The translations under genes and the position numbers were made by a program. From NCBI GenBank assembly GCA_035686305.1, contig DASRZP010000041.1:1-60434 (forward strand): a stretch of 60,434 nucleotides of DNA, read 5' to 3'. This stretch comes from Thermodesulfovibrionales bacterium (GTDB lineage: Bacteria; Nitrospirota; Thermodesulfovibrionia; Thermodesulfovibrionales; UBA9159). The notes under the pieces are model-generated. The model saw nothing but the letters and a program-made list of their open reading frames with translations. It was not told the origin of the DNA and made no database searches. Positions 49,670-57,427 of the stretch are shown here, one piece after another. Numbering within the stretch: position 1 is the stretch's first letter; each line of letters opens with the position of its first letter.

Positions 49670-50541
49670 ATCAGTTTCAACTCCTTGAGAAGTTCCATTG
49701 CGTCAGTAAAATGCCTGTCCACGTGCATCTCATGGGGACTGATTCCCATGGAGATACCGATGAGCTCGGTGATGAAGTAAACAGGGAGTCTCTCCTTTAT
49801 CCCGTATTTTTCTGCGATCCTTTCCTGATAGGCGTCCATATTGAACTGGCACATAGGGCAGGTCGTGACAAGACAGTTTGCGCCTCTGGCGATGGCGTCC
49901 CTTAATATCCTTGACATGAGGAGGAGCGACTGGTCCATATCCACCACCGATGCCGTTGCACCGCAGCAATCCGTTTTATAGCTCCAGTCAAGGGGCTGGG
50001 TCCCGAGTGCCTTGCAGACGGTCTCCATCCCCTGGGGGTTTTCGACATTGTCCGGCACGTCCACATCACAGGGGAAACGGGTGAGAAGGCATCCGTAATA
50101 GCAGGCGGGCTTCAGCCCCTCCAGTTTCTTCGTCGCCTTTTCCGCGATCTCGCCTGACCAAACCTTAGGTGCGAGTACTTCGAGGATGCTAGAAATCTTC
50201 ACTCCTTTCCCGACCTTCTTTTCGAGCTCGTCATTAATCGATTCCTTAAGCTCTGCGTCGCAGGAGAGGCGCTTCTGGGAGACGCGCATCCTGCTGTAAC
50301 AGGATGAACAGGGGATGAAGATCTCGGGAAGACCGCTTGCGTCGGCAATGCCAAGATTCCTGGCAGGCAGTGCCACGGCCAGGAAATCATCCGTCTTGCT
50401 CGCCGAGGTTGCGCCGCAACAGTTCCAGTCCTCAAGTTCCTTCAGTTCGATTCCCAACTGCCCGAGGACCTTCTTGCACTGGACGTCATAGAGCTCTGAA
50501 GAAGCGTGAAGGGAGCATCCGGGATAATATGCTATTTCCAT
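49666..50541 (-). CDS. hdrB: HdrB, CCG-domain catalytic subunit
   Basis: HdrB holds noncubane [4Fe-4S] clusters in two CCG domains and is the site of disulfide or substrate reduction. The 291-residue protein begins EIAYYPGCSLHASS and has EDWNCCGATSA (first CCG) with PCSSCYSR, then CYYGCLLTR and TDCCGATAS (second CCG) with TTCPMCQFNMD. All expected cysteines are present. In complexes with MetVF the natural partner may be methylene-tetrahydrofolate reductase and not a heterodisulfide. It is coupled to hdrA by ATGA and follows hdrC by 48 bases. Confidence 0.95.
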   Translation of the reverse strand: MEIAYYPGCSLHASSELYDVQCKKVLGQLGIELKELEDWNCCGATSASKTDDFLAVALPARNLGIADASGLPEIFIPCSSCYSRMRVSQKRLSCDAELKESINDELEKKVGKGVKISSILEVLAPKVWSGEIAEKATKKLEGLKPACYYGCLLTRFPCDVDVPDNVENPQGMETVCKALGTQPLDWSYKTDCCGATASVVDMDQSLLLMSRILRDAIARGANCLVTTCPMCQFNMDAYQERIAEKYGIKERLPVYFITELIGISMGISPHEMHVDRHFTDAMELLKELKLI

Positions 50542-50589
50542 AGTCTACCTCTGCAATCCGTCACTCGGTCATCTTCCTTCTCAGCCGGC

Positions 50590-51201
50590 TCAGCCCTTCT
50601 TCTCGTCTTTAGCCTTTTTATAGAGGCGCTTCACCTCAGGAAGTCCTTTCACCTTCTCGAAGGAAAGGTGCATCCTTTTCTTCTTCATCATGTCAGCGCC
50701 GAGCCTGGCCTGGTTCTTCATCTCCTCAACAATCGCCTTCAATCCTCCCCGCTTTACCTCAGCGATTGCGGTCTTTGCCTCGTACATACCCATGCACTCG
50801 AGTTCGTTGAAACGGCCGAAGTGGGACGTCGAGACCATAAAGGCGTTGTGGAACTCGGCGATCTTCGGTCTGAGCGGTGTGAGGTGGGCTTCCTTTGCCA
50901 TCTGCTTGAGGACTTCGTTGATCCTCGCCGTCTGGATATTATTCGGGCAGCGCGTACCGCAAGTATAACAGGCTAGGCACTTCCATACAAGGAGGTTATT
51001 GAGGGCTTCCTCTTTTTCCCCGAGGAGGATCATGCGTATGAGGCGATCAGGCGTGACGCCGGTTTCGTCGCCCACCGGACAACCGGCAGCGCAGCGACGG
51101 CATTGGTAACAGGCCAGGACGTTTTGACCCGACCGCTCCATGACCTCTTGGACAAGGGACTGAGAAACTTCAGGTTCAAACGTACAGACGGGTGACGACA
51201 T
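50590..51201 (-). CDS. hdrC: HdrC, two-cluster ferredoxin-like subunit
   Basis: HdrC carries two cubane [4Fe-4S] clusters that link HdrA and HdrB. The 203-residue protein has CYQCRRCAAGCPVGDE and CLACYTCGTRCPNNI, each CxxCxxCxxxC, in the usual alpha-helical ferredoxin fold (TPDRLIRMILLGEKEEALNN). The C-terminal half, MHLSFEKVKGLPEVKRLYKK, is longer than in methanogen HdrC. I start at ATG 51201; an in-frame TTG at 51258 adds residues with no homology. It is the first gene of the hdrCBA-mvhD-metVF operon. Confidence 0.93.
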   Translation of the reverse strand: MSSPVCTFEPEVSQSLVQEVMERSGQNVLACYQCRRCAAGCPVGDETGVTPDRLIRMILLGEKEEALNNLLVWKCLACYTCGTRCPNNIQTARINEVLKQMAKEAHLTPLRPKIAEFHNAFMVSTSHFGRFNELECMGMYEAKTAIAEVKRGGLKAIVEEMKNQARLGADMMKKKRMHLSFEKVKGLPEVKRLYKKAKDEKKG

Positions 51202-51280
51202 GTTCTCCAACTCCTTCCATTCTTTCCCGACTCTTCCTTCGTAATGAGGAACTTCCAAAGAAGTCTAGAAGATCTTTTTT

Positions 51281-51310
51281 ATTATAACCAATCGGTCATT
51301 GAAAATCCAA
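51281..51310 (-). promoter_or_regulatory. Promoter of the hdrCBA-mvhD-metVF operon
   Basis: On the minus strand TTGGAT (51305-51310) and TATAAT (51281-51286) are 18 bases apart. The -10 box is a perfect match and the -35 weak, which suggests activator control. The leader before ATG 51201 would be about 73 bases. Confidence 0.5.
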
Positions 51311-51613
51311 CGGCAGTGATCTCCCATTCACGCATCCAACGAGAGGCAACCGGTGAAGGGCATCTCTCTGTTTGGTGGTAAGTCATGGGATCTGCTCTTT
51401 TCAGGTCCCATCGGCTATAATGGGAATGTCGAAACCATGACGGAGACCGTATATATTAACAGACTCATAATAGTATGAACTCTCTTTGTAAAATTCCTCC
51501 TAACCTCCCTTTTCCAAGGGGAGGGAAATCCCCTCTTCGGCAAAGAGGGGCGAGGGGAGATTTTCTGATTATGTCTATTCTATTTTGAAACTCTTTATAT
51601 ATATAATTATTTC
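51311..51613. other. Intergenic region between the hdr promoter and the nuclease gene
   Basis: About 300 non-coding bases. They contain ATGGGA/TCCCAT around a 15-base loop near 51387-51412, a TATAAT at about 51415 and the palindromic repeat at 51490-51564. The last 15 bases hold the -10 box of the nuclease gene (TATAAT 51602-51607). Confidence 0.4.
51490..51564. repeat. 75-bp intergenic palindromic repeat (two nested hairpins)
   Basis: The stretch begins AAAATTCCTCC and ends GGGGAGATTTT, so its ends are inverted. Inside are CCTCCC...GGGAGG and CCCCTC-ttcggcaaa-GAGGGG hairpins. This C-rich/G-rich double-hairpin form with AAATT/AATTT ends is a known type of dispersed intergenic repeat in environmental bacterial genomes. 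Only one copy is complete in this window. Confidence 0.55.
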
Positions 51614-52159
51614 ATGAGACTTCGGGGTCCATCGCTCTTTACCATCATCTTCATCCTTGCAGGGCTCTGCATCGGTGATAGTTCGCGCGCAAGCAGGGAC
51701 CATGGGAGCAATACGGCGTTTCAGGATGGGGTAGCCGCCCAGGTCATGAAGATCCATGACGGAGATACGCTCAGTGTCAGGATTGGCGGCAAGACCGAGA
51801 AGATCAGATTGATAGGAATCGATGCTCCTGAGGTCGGCCAGAGACCTTGGGGAGAAAAGGCGAAGAGGCACCTCGCCGATCTCATAGGCGCCTCTGACAT
51901 AACCATTGTGACCGATGTCAGAAAGAGAGACAGATATGGCCGTCTCCTTGCATATGTCTGGTCAACTGCAGGAAGATTGGTGAATCTTGAGATGGTAAGG
52001 GACGGCTATGCTGTCATCTATACTGTTCCACCGAATGTCAGGCATGTTGACCAGCTGAGGGCCGCGCAGAGGGAGGCAAGAGAGAAGAAGAGGGGCATAT
52101 GGGCAGCAGGAGGACTCCTGGAGTCGCCCCGGGATTACAGGGCGGGACATCCCAGATGA
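51614..52159 (+). CDS. Secreted thermonuclease-family nuclease (SNase domain)
   Basis: Staphylococcal-nuclease-like proteins cut DNA and RNA with calcium. The 181-residue precursor has a signal segment (LFTIIFILAGLCIGDSSRAS) and an SNase domain with the catalytic regions VMKIHDGDTLSVRI (Asp ligands), KIRLIGIDAPEVGQ (Arg and Asp), the second Arg in RDRYGRLLAYVW, and NLEMVRDGYAVIY. All family catalytic residues appear present. TATAAT ends six bases before the ATG and no Shine-Dalgarno is seen, so the mRNA may be leaderless. It stands alone between the hdr operon (divergent) and lysA. Confidence 0.9.
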   Translation: MRLRGPSLFTIIFILAGLCIGDSSRASRDHGSNTAFQDGVAAQVMKIHDGDTLSVRIGGKTEKIRLIGIDAPEVGQRPWGEKAKRHLADLIGASDITIVTDVRKRDRYGRLLAYVWSTAGRLVNLEMVRDGYAVIYTVPPNVRHVDQLRAAQREAREKKRGIWAAGGLLESPRDYRAGHPR

Positions 52160-52271
52160 TTATGAAACCTGCTCTCAGGACCCGATTCCTCAGCGATAGA
52201 GACAATGATCCAGTTTGCCGCAAGGAAGCTGGGGATGCAGGAGAGCAGTCGCCTTAAGGATTTCCTCCCTG

Positions 52272-52300
52272 TTGCCGCCGATAATCATTTATTCTATAAT
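52272..52300 (+). promoter_or_regulatory. Promoter of the lysA-dapF-dapA operon
   Basis: TTGCCG at 52272-52277 and TATAAT at 52295-52300 are 17 bases apart. The leader before ATG 52346 is about 38 bases and contains GGAGAG as the RBS. No lysine riboswitch structure fits in so short a leader. Confidence 0.6.
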
Positions 52301-52345
52301 ATTTCATTCTTCTTGATGCCACAATGACACCTATGGAGAGCATCC

Positions 52346-53608
52346 ATGCACCTTTTTAGATACCGGAACGGAGAACTCTATGCCGAAGAAGTGGCGGTGA
52401 GGGAGCTTGCCGAAACGTATGGCACCCCTCTTTACGTCTATAGTTACAATACCCTTATAAGACATTTTCAGGCCTATCGTGATGCCTTTGATCATCTGCC
52501 CAATCTCATCTGCTTTGCGCTCAAGGCAAATTCGAATTCCGCGATACTCCGTACCATCGCCCGGCTGGGAGGTGGCGCGGACGTTGTATCAGGTGGAGAG
52601 TTATTCAGGGCCCTCAAGGCAGGGATACCGCCGAAGAAGATTGTCTATGCCGGCGTAGGCAAGAGAGAAGACGAGATACGGTATGCCCTCAAGTCCGGAA
52701 TCTTGATGTTTAATGTGGAGTCCGGCAACGAACTCGCCGAGATCGACAGGATTGCGGGGATTATGAGGCTCAAGGCGCCTATCGCCCTCAGGGTCAATCC
52801 CGACATCGATCCTCAGACTCATCCCTATATATCCACGGGTCTCAAGAAACATAAATTCGGGATACCGCTTGAAGAAGCTCTTGAATACTATAAGCTTGCC
52901 GACAGCCTCAAGAATATTGACGTTGTCGGCATCCATAAACATATCGGGTCACAGATTACCAAGGTCTCTCCCTTTGTTGAGGCCCTGAAGAAGACCCTCC
53001 TCCTCGTTGATGAACTGCAGGAACATGGCATCCGGATATCCTCCGTTGACATCGGCGGAGGACTCGGTATCACATACAAGGATGAAGCCCCGCCGGTCCC
53101 CAGGGACCTCGCGAAGAGTCTTGTCCCCCTGCTCAAGGGCAGGAAACTCACGGTCATCGTGGAACCCGGCAGGTCGATCGTCGGCAATACAGGGATCCTT
53201 GTCTCCAAAGTGCTCTATCTGAAAGAGCGGCCTGATAAGACCTTTGTTATTGTCGATGCCGGGATGAACGATCTCATGAGACCTTCCCTCTATGACGCCT
53301 ATCACCATATAGAGCCCGTTGTGAGGAAGAGGAGGAAGACCTTTTTCGCCGATGTCGTGGGGCCGATCTGCGAATCCGGCGATTTCCTCGCAAAGGAGCG
53401 GGAGATGCCCGAAATGAAACAGGGAGAATACCTTGCGGTGATGTCGGCCGGGGCCTATGGATTTTCGATGAGCTCACAGTATAACAGCAGGCCCCGTGCA
53501 GCAGAGGTGATGGTCAATGGCAAGGGACACTCCGTAATCCGCAGGCGAGAAACGCACGAGGACCTTATAAAGGGTGAGGTCGTCCCTGCCTTTTTGGAAG
53601 AACGATGA
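52346..53608 (+). CDS. lysA: Diaminopimelate decarboxylase
   Basis: LysA removes CO2 from meso-diaminopimelate to make lysine, with PLP. The 420-residue protein has the PLP lysine in ICFALKANSN, GGGADVVSGGELFRAL, the HIGSQ motif, VDIGGGLG, the phosphate loop EPGRSIVGN, and the CESGD motif (GPICESGDFLAKER) from the partner subunit. Length is normal. It is the first gene of a three-gene operon and overlaps dapF by four bases. Confidence 0.96.
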   Translation: MHLFRYRNGELYAEEVAVRELAETYGTPLYVYSYNTLIRHFQAYRDAFDHLPNLICFALKANSNSAILRTIARLGGGADVVSGGELFRALKAGIPPKKIVYAGVGKREDEIRYALKSGILMFNVESGNELAEIDRIAGIMRLKAPIALRVNPDIDPQTHPYISTGLKKHKFGIPLEEALEYYKLADSLKNIDVVGIHKHIGSQITKVSPFVEALKKTLLLVDELQEHGIRISSVDIGGGLGITYKDEAPPVPRDLAKSLVPLLKGRKLTVIVEPGRSIVGNTGILVSKVLYLKERPDKTFVIVDAGMNDLMRPSLYDAYHHIEPVVRKRRKTFFADVVGPICESGDFLAKEREMPEMKQGEYLAVMSAGAYGFSMSSQYNSRPRAAEVMVNGKGHSVIRRRETHEDLIKGEVVPAFLEER

Positions 53609-54477
53609 AACTGCCCTTCACAAAGATGGAGGGGCTGGGAAATGACTTCATCCTTGTCGATTGCAGGGAGTTCAATCCTCCGGATATCTCTGCCCTTGCA
53701 CAGAAGCTCTGCCACAGAAGGTTCGGCATTGGTGCAGATCAACTCCTCCTCCTCTACCCGTCAGAGCGGGCCGATTTCAGGATGGTCATTGTCAACGCCG
53801 ACGGCAGCGAGGTCGAGATGTGCGGCAACGGGATCAGATGCTTTGCGAAATACGTCTGGGACAAAGGACTGTCTGACAAGAGGGCGATCAGGGTCGAGAC
53901 ACTTGCGGGCATCATCATTCCCGAACAGAGGGATAGTCTCATAAGAGTCGATATGGGTGAACCCGTGCTCGAACCCTCAAAGGTACCGGTGGAGATACCC
54001 GATTATCAGCCTGAAACCCTTCATTCGGGAGAGAGACCGATGATCATCGATTACCCTCTCTTCATCGATGACGCCCTTTTCAAGATCACCTGCGTTTCGA
54101 TGGGCAACCCCCATGCCGTTATAGTCGTGGACAATGTGACCACCTTTCCTGTGGCATACTACGGTCCGATGATAGAAAATCATCACTTCTTTCCGAAGAG
54201 GACCAATGTGGAGTTTATCGAAATCATGAGTCCCTCTGAGATAAAGATGCGTGTTTGGGAGAGGGGAGCCGGCGAAACGATGGCCTGCGGCACCGGAGCG
54301 TCTGCCGTTGTTGTAGCAGCCAGCCTCAAGGGTCTCACTGCCAGAAGTGTCACCGTTCACCTCATGGGAGGGGACCTGTTCATTGAGTGGTCTGCTGACA
54401 ATCGCGTCTCCATGTCAGGACCTGCTGTGGAGGTCTTCACGGGGGTCTTCAACTTTGAGACGAGGACTGAATCTTGA
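53605..54477 (+). CDS. dapF: Diaminopimelate epimerase
   Basis: DapF converts LL- to meso-diaminopimelate without a cofactor, using two cysteines. Both are present: the first in MCGNGIRCFAKY and the second in MACGTGASAVV. The N-terminus KMEGLGNDFILVD is typical, as are RFGIGADQLLLL and GNPHAVIVVDN. The protein has 290 residues. It is coupled to lysA by ATGA and followed by dapA after 33 bases, so epimerase and decarboxylase act in sequence from one transcript. Confidence 0.96.
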   Translation: MKLPFTKMEGLGNDFILVDCREFNPPDISALAQKLCHRRFGIGADQLLLLYPSERADFRMVIVNADGSEVEMCGNGIRCFAKYVWDKGLSDKRAIRVETLAGIIIPEQRDSLIRVDMGEPVLEPSKVPVEIPDYQPETLHSGERPMIIDYPLFIDDALFKITCVSMGNPHAVIVVDNVTTFPVAYYGPMIENHHFFPKRTNVEFIEIMSPSEIKMRVWERGAGETMACGTGASAVVVAASLKGLTARSVTVHLMGGDLFIEWSADNRVSMSGPAVEVFTGVFNFETRTES

Positions 54478-54510
54478 TACCGTCACCACAAGTCGAGTGA
54501 GGAGGAGCAT

Positions 54511-55383
54511 ATGTTCAAAGGATCTATCGTAGCAATCGTCACACCGTTCAGGAACGGAAAGATCGATGAGAGGGCCCTGGGAGAACTTATCGATTGGCAT
54601 ATCTCGAGCGGTACGAACGCCATCGTTCCCTGCGGCACAACCGGTGAATCTGCGACCCTTGATTACGAAGAGCATTACCGGGTCATCGAAATGACGGTCA
54701 ACGCCGTGAACAGGCGCGTGCCTGTCATAGCCGGTACCGGTGCGAATGGCACTGACGAAACAATCATGATTACGAGAAAGGCGAAGGAACTTGGCGCCGA
54801 TGCCGCCCTCCTTGTCTCTCCCTATTACAACAAACCCACGCAGGAGGGACTTTACCGTCATTACAAGGCCGTTGCTCAGGCGGTCGATATCCCGATCGTG
54901 CTTTACAATGTGCCGGGAAGAACGGCAGTGAACATACTGCCGCCTACGGTAGCCCGTCTCAGAGAGATACCGAATATCGTCGCCATAAAAGAGGCCACCG
55001 GCGATATGAAGCAGGTCAGCGAGGTCATAAGACTCTGCGGTGAGAGCATGACCGTCCTGTCGGGAGATGACTTCACCACCCTGCCGCTCATGGCGCTCGG
55101 CGGCAAAGGGGTCATCTCCGTCTCTGCAAACGTCGCACCCCGTGAGGTCTCAGAGATGTGCAGGCTCTGGGCAGGAGGTAGACACGAAGAAGCAAGGGCA
55201 TTGCATTACCGTCTTGAGCCGGTCAATGGCGCAATGTTCATCGAAACCAATCCTATCCCTGCAAAGACAGCCCTGGCGATGATGGGAAAGATACAGGAAG
55301 AGTTTCGCCTTCCCCTCTGCGAGATGTCCGACGCCAACAAGGAAAAGCTCAGGAAGACGCTGAAAGATTTCGGACTCCTCTGA
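54511..55383 (+). CDS. dapA: 4-Hydroxy-tetrahydrodipicolinate synthase
   Basis: DapA condenses pyruvate with aspartate semialdehyde, the first committed step to diaminopimelate and lysine. The 290-residue protein has the Schiff-base Lys in NIVAIKEATGD, the active-site Thr pair and GCGTTGES-like loop (VPCGTTGESATL), the Tyr in VSPYYNKPTQEGLYRHY, and NVPGRTAVN. AGGAGGA lies before the ATG. It is the third gene of the operon; the region downstream contains structured RNA-like sequence. Confidence 0.96.
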   Translation: MFKGSIVAIVTPFRNGKIDERALGELIDWHISSGTNAIVPCGTTGESATLDYEEHYRVIEMTVNAVNRRVPVIAGTGANGTDETIMITRKAKELGADAALLVSPYYNKPTQEGLYRHYKAVAQAVDIPIVLYNVPGRTAVNILPPTVARLREIPNIVAIKEATGDMKQVSEVIRLCGESMTVLSGDDFTTLPLMALGGKGVISVSANVAPREVSEMCRLWAGGRHEEARALHYRLEPVNGAMFIETNPIPAKTALAMMGKIQEEFRLPLCEMSDANKEKLRKTLKDFGLL

Positions 55384-55453
55384 GAAAGCATTCTTTACCT
55401 GTCCTGTCGAAGATGAACTTTTTTTCATTGTAGTTGCGTAATTTAGATACGCC

Positions 55454-55483
55454 TTGACTCTCGGCGCCCTGCCGATATACAAT
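55454..55483 (+). promoter_or_regulatory. Promoter preceding the multi-hairpin region
   Basis: TTGACT (55454-55459) and TACAAT (55478-55483) are 18 bases apart, with an expected start near 55490. The next gene on this strand is far away, so the likely product is the structured RNA that follows. Confidence 0.5.
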
Positions 55484-55489
55484 ATTATC

Positions 55490-55625
55490 GTTGACTGAAA
55501 TACATCCTGTGCAGGGAGAAACCCTCCCACCTGCACAGTTTCGCGGGAACACACCTTCCCCGCATTCCCGCGATTTCCGGGCCCTCTACCCCCATAGGGG
55601 GCCCTTCATTTATTCTCTCATAGTT
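55490..55625 (+). ncRNA. Candidate small RNA with three consecutive hairpins
   Basis: After the promoter come three hairpins: CTGTGCAGG/CCTGCACAG (55507-55515 with 55530-55538, with inner GGG/CCC), CGCGGGAA/TTCCCGCG (55542-55549 with 55565-55572), and GGGCCC/GGGCCC with an alternative CCCCC-ata-GGGGG (55579-55604). A T-rich tract (TTCATTTATT) follows. There is no open frame with an RBS. It fits no known RNA class that I can recognise. The 3' end is uncertain. It could instead be terminator-like sequence between dapA and mlaD. Confidence 0.4.
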
Positions 55626-55631
55626 TTCATT

Positions 55632-56633
55632 TCATTCCCCTTTAGCGGGGCTCTTCCCTCGAAGCAATGCCTCGGGGTGGCGTTCAAGGTAATCGGCCAG
55701 AACACGGATGGAGCGGGAGAGCTCGGCGATCTGCTCAAGTGTCCTGTTTATCTCGTATCCGACGTTTGCATTCTGCAGGGCGACTGCGTTGACATTTTTG
55801 ACCGCTGTGTGTGTTTGTTTCAGAGTATCTTGGGCTGCAGAGAGGGTCTCTTTGATGCTCGATGCGACCTGCCCGGGTACACCTTCATCGAATCTGAGTG
55901 TTTTTTCGGCCTGTGCAAAGGCTGTACGGGAGGCATCCGCTGTCCCCTTGATTTGCGAAACGAGAGGCCCGATCTCGGTATTGAGAGTTTTCACGAGCAC
56001 ATCTGCGTCTTTGAGCAACTGATTCAGCGAGCCGATGCTTGCCTGAAGGTCGCGGGAATTGACGAGCCCGGTTATTCCTGCAAGGGTTTCATTTAATCTG
56101 TCGGCGATCTCCCTGAGCGGCAACTCCTCCAATCTTTTTGTCAGTTGCTCCAGACCCGAAGGGATTGTCGGGATCTCAGGATACCGCTTTTCGAGGCCCA
56201 CAAGCCTGATCGGCGTATTCGGGTAGAAATCGAGATTGACCACGAGCTGGCCGGTGACAAAGCTCTGCAACTGAAGCTGAGCTCTCAGTCCTTTCTCTAT
56301 CAGCGCCTGAAGAAACCGTTGGTCATAGCCATGATCGTCCCCTAGCGGCACGATTTTTTGCGGATAGACTTCTATGTAAACCGGGACGAAAGCGGTGAGG
56401 TCTCTTGCATTGAGTTCCACGACGATATCGGTCACGTGCCCTATCTGTGCGCCATGAAACACAACCGGCCCCCCCACCGTGAGCCCTTTCACCGAACCCT
56501 CAAAGAACATCACACTCCTATCGGCCTTTGTGAAGAATTTGCCTGAACCGAAAATGAGTATGCCTGCAACGAAGAGGGAAATAGCGGCAAGAACGAAGAG
56601 CCCGATGAGACTCTTGCTTGCCTTCTTGCTCAT
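55632..56633 (-). CDS. mlaD: MlaD-like MCE-domain lipid-transport protein
   Basis: MlaD-type proteins are anchored in the inner membrane and form hexameric rings through which phospholipids pass between the membranes. The 333-residue protein has one N-terminal helix (LIGLFVLAAISLFVAGILIF), an MCE domain (MFFEGSVKGLTVGGPVVFHG, HVTDIVVE, then GLRAQLQLQSFVTGQLVVNL) and a long helical C-terminal region as in PqiB/YebT-type needles. It overlaps mlaF by four bases. mlaE and mlaF precede it in the operon; mlaA, mlaB and mlaC are not adjacent, but mlaE has an N-terminal STAS-like region. Confidence 0.9.
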   Translation of the reverse strand: MSKKASKSLIGLFVLAAISLFVAGILIFGSGKFFTKADRSVMFFEGSVKGLTVGGPVVFHGAQIGHVTDIVVELNARDLTAFVPVYIEVYPQKIVPLGDDHGYDQRFLQALIEKGLRAQLQLQSFVTGQLVVNLDFYPNTPIRLVGLEKRYPEIPTIPSGLEQLTKRLEELPLREIADRLNETLAGITGLVNSRDLQASIGSLNQLLKDADVLVKTLNTEIGPLVSQIKGTADASRTAFAQAEKTLRFDEGVPGQVASSIKETLSAAQDTLKQTHTAVKNVNAVALQNANVGYEINRTLEQIAELSRSIRVLADYLERHPEALLRGKSPAKGE

Positions 56634-57409
56634 TTGCGCCCTCCTTCACGGATATTTTCCCCACCGCTTGTCAAAAAATTCCTGACCCTTGGATCTCTGG
56701 AGGTTGCAAGAAGTTCCTTAGGGTTCCCGCCTGCGATCATGGTCTTCGTCTCTGCGTCAAGGAATACCGAATTATTGCCAACAGAAAAAATGCTTTGAAG
56801 GTCATGGGTTACAATCACTACGGTGGCACCGAGGCTGTTCCTCAGTTCCAAAATAAGCCTGTCGAGCAATCGGGCGCTGACAGGGTCAAGTCCGGCAGAG
56901 GGCTCATCAAAGAAGAGGATTTCAGGGTCCAATGCCATCGCGCGGGCCAGTCCGGCGCGCTTTTGCATTCCTCCACTAAGTTCGGAAGGATAATATTCCT
57001 CAAAACCCGCAAGACCGACCAGGGAGAGTTTGAACGAAACGATCTCGGCGATTCTGGCAGGGCTAAGGTCGGTGCACTCCTGAAGGGGTAGAGCCACATT
57101 TTCGGCCAGGGTCATGGAAGTCCATAGTGCTCCGCTCTGATAGAGCACCCCGAAGTTTTCAAAGAGCCGACGGCGCTCTTGCTCTTCTGCATTCCAGAAG
57201 CTTATCCCTTCGTACAGCACCTGTCCTTTCACCGGCTCCAAGAGTCCAACCAAGCCGCGCATAAGGGTACTCTTTCCACAGCCGCTTCCGCCCATGATGA
57301 TAAAGATGTCCCCCTTGGTCACCGTGAAGGTAAGGTCTTGCTGGATCACTACATCCCCGTAGGCCAATGTGAGGTCCTGTACCACAATCTGGGGCTCCCG
57401 TTTCTCCAT
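56630..57409 (-). CDS. mlaF: MlaF-like ABC transporter ATPase
   Basis: MlaF powers inter-membrane phospholipid transport with MlaE. The 259-residue protein has Walker A GGSGCGKST, Q-loop VLYQSGALW, signature LSGGMQKRAGLARAMA, Walker B ILFFDEPSAGLDP, and switch His VTHDLQSIF, all complete. The segment QSGALWTSMTLAENVALPL is typical of the MlaF/Ttg2A group. Translation of mlaD is coupled by ATGA; mlaE ends 18 bases upstream. Confidence 0.94.
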   Translation of the reverse strand: MEKREPQIVVQDLTLAYGDVVIQQDLTFTVTKGDIFIIMGGSGCGKSTLMRGLVGLLEPVKGQVLYEGISFWNAEEQERRRLFENFGVLYQSGALWTSMTLAENVALPLQECTDLSPARIAEIVSFKLSLVGLAGFEEYYPSELSGGMQKRAGLARAMALDPEILFFDEPSAGLDPVSARLLDRLILELRNSLGATVVIVTHDLQSIFSVGNNSVFLDAETKTMIAGGNPKELLATSRDPRVRNFLTSGGENIREGGRK

Positions 57410-57427
57410 ATTTTCTGTTCCAGGTGA

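Noticed and set aside
52205-52327. 40-codon frame MIQFAARKLGMQ before lysA
   Set aside because: No RBS, it overlaps the lysA promoter and resembles no family I can name; too weak to call.
55490-55625. Identity of the multi-hairpin region with 4.5S/SRP RNA, 6S RNA or tmRNA
   Set aside because: None of the conserved motifs (SRP GGAA loop with its internal loops, 6S central bubble, tmRNA tRNA-like ends) is present.
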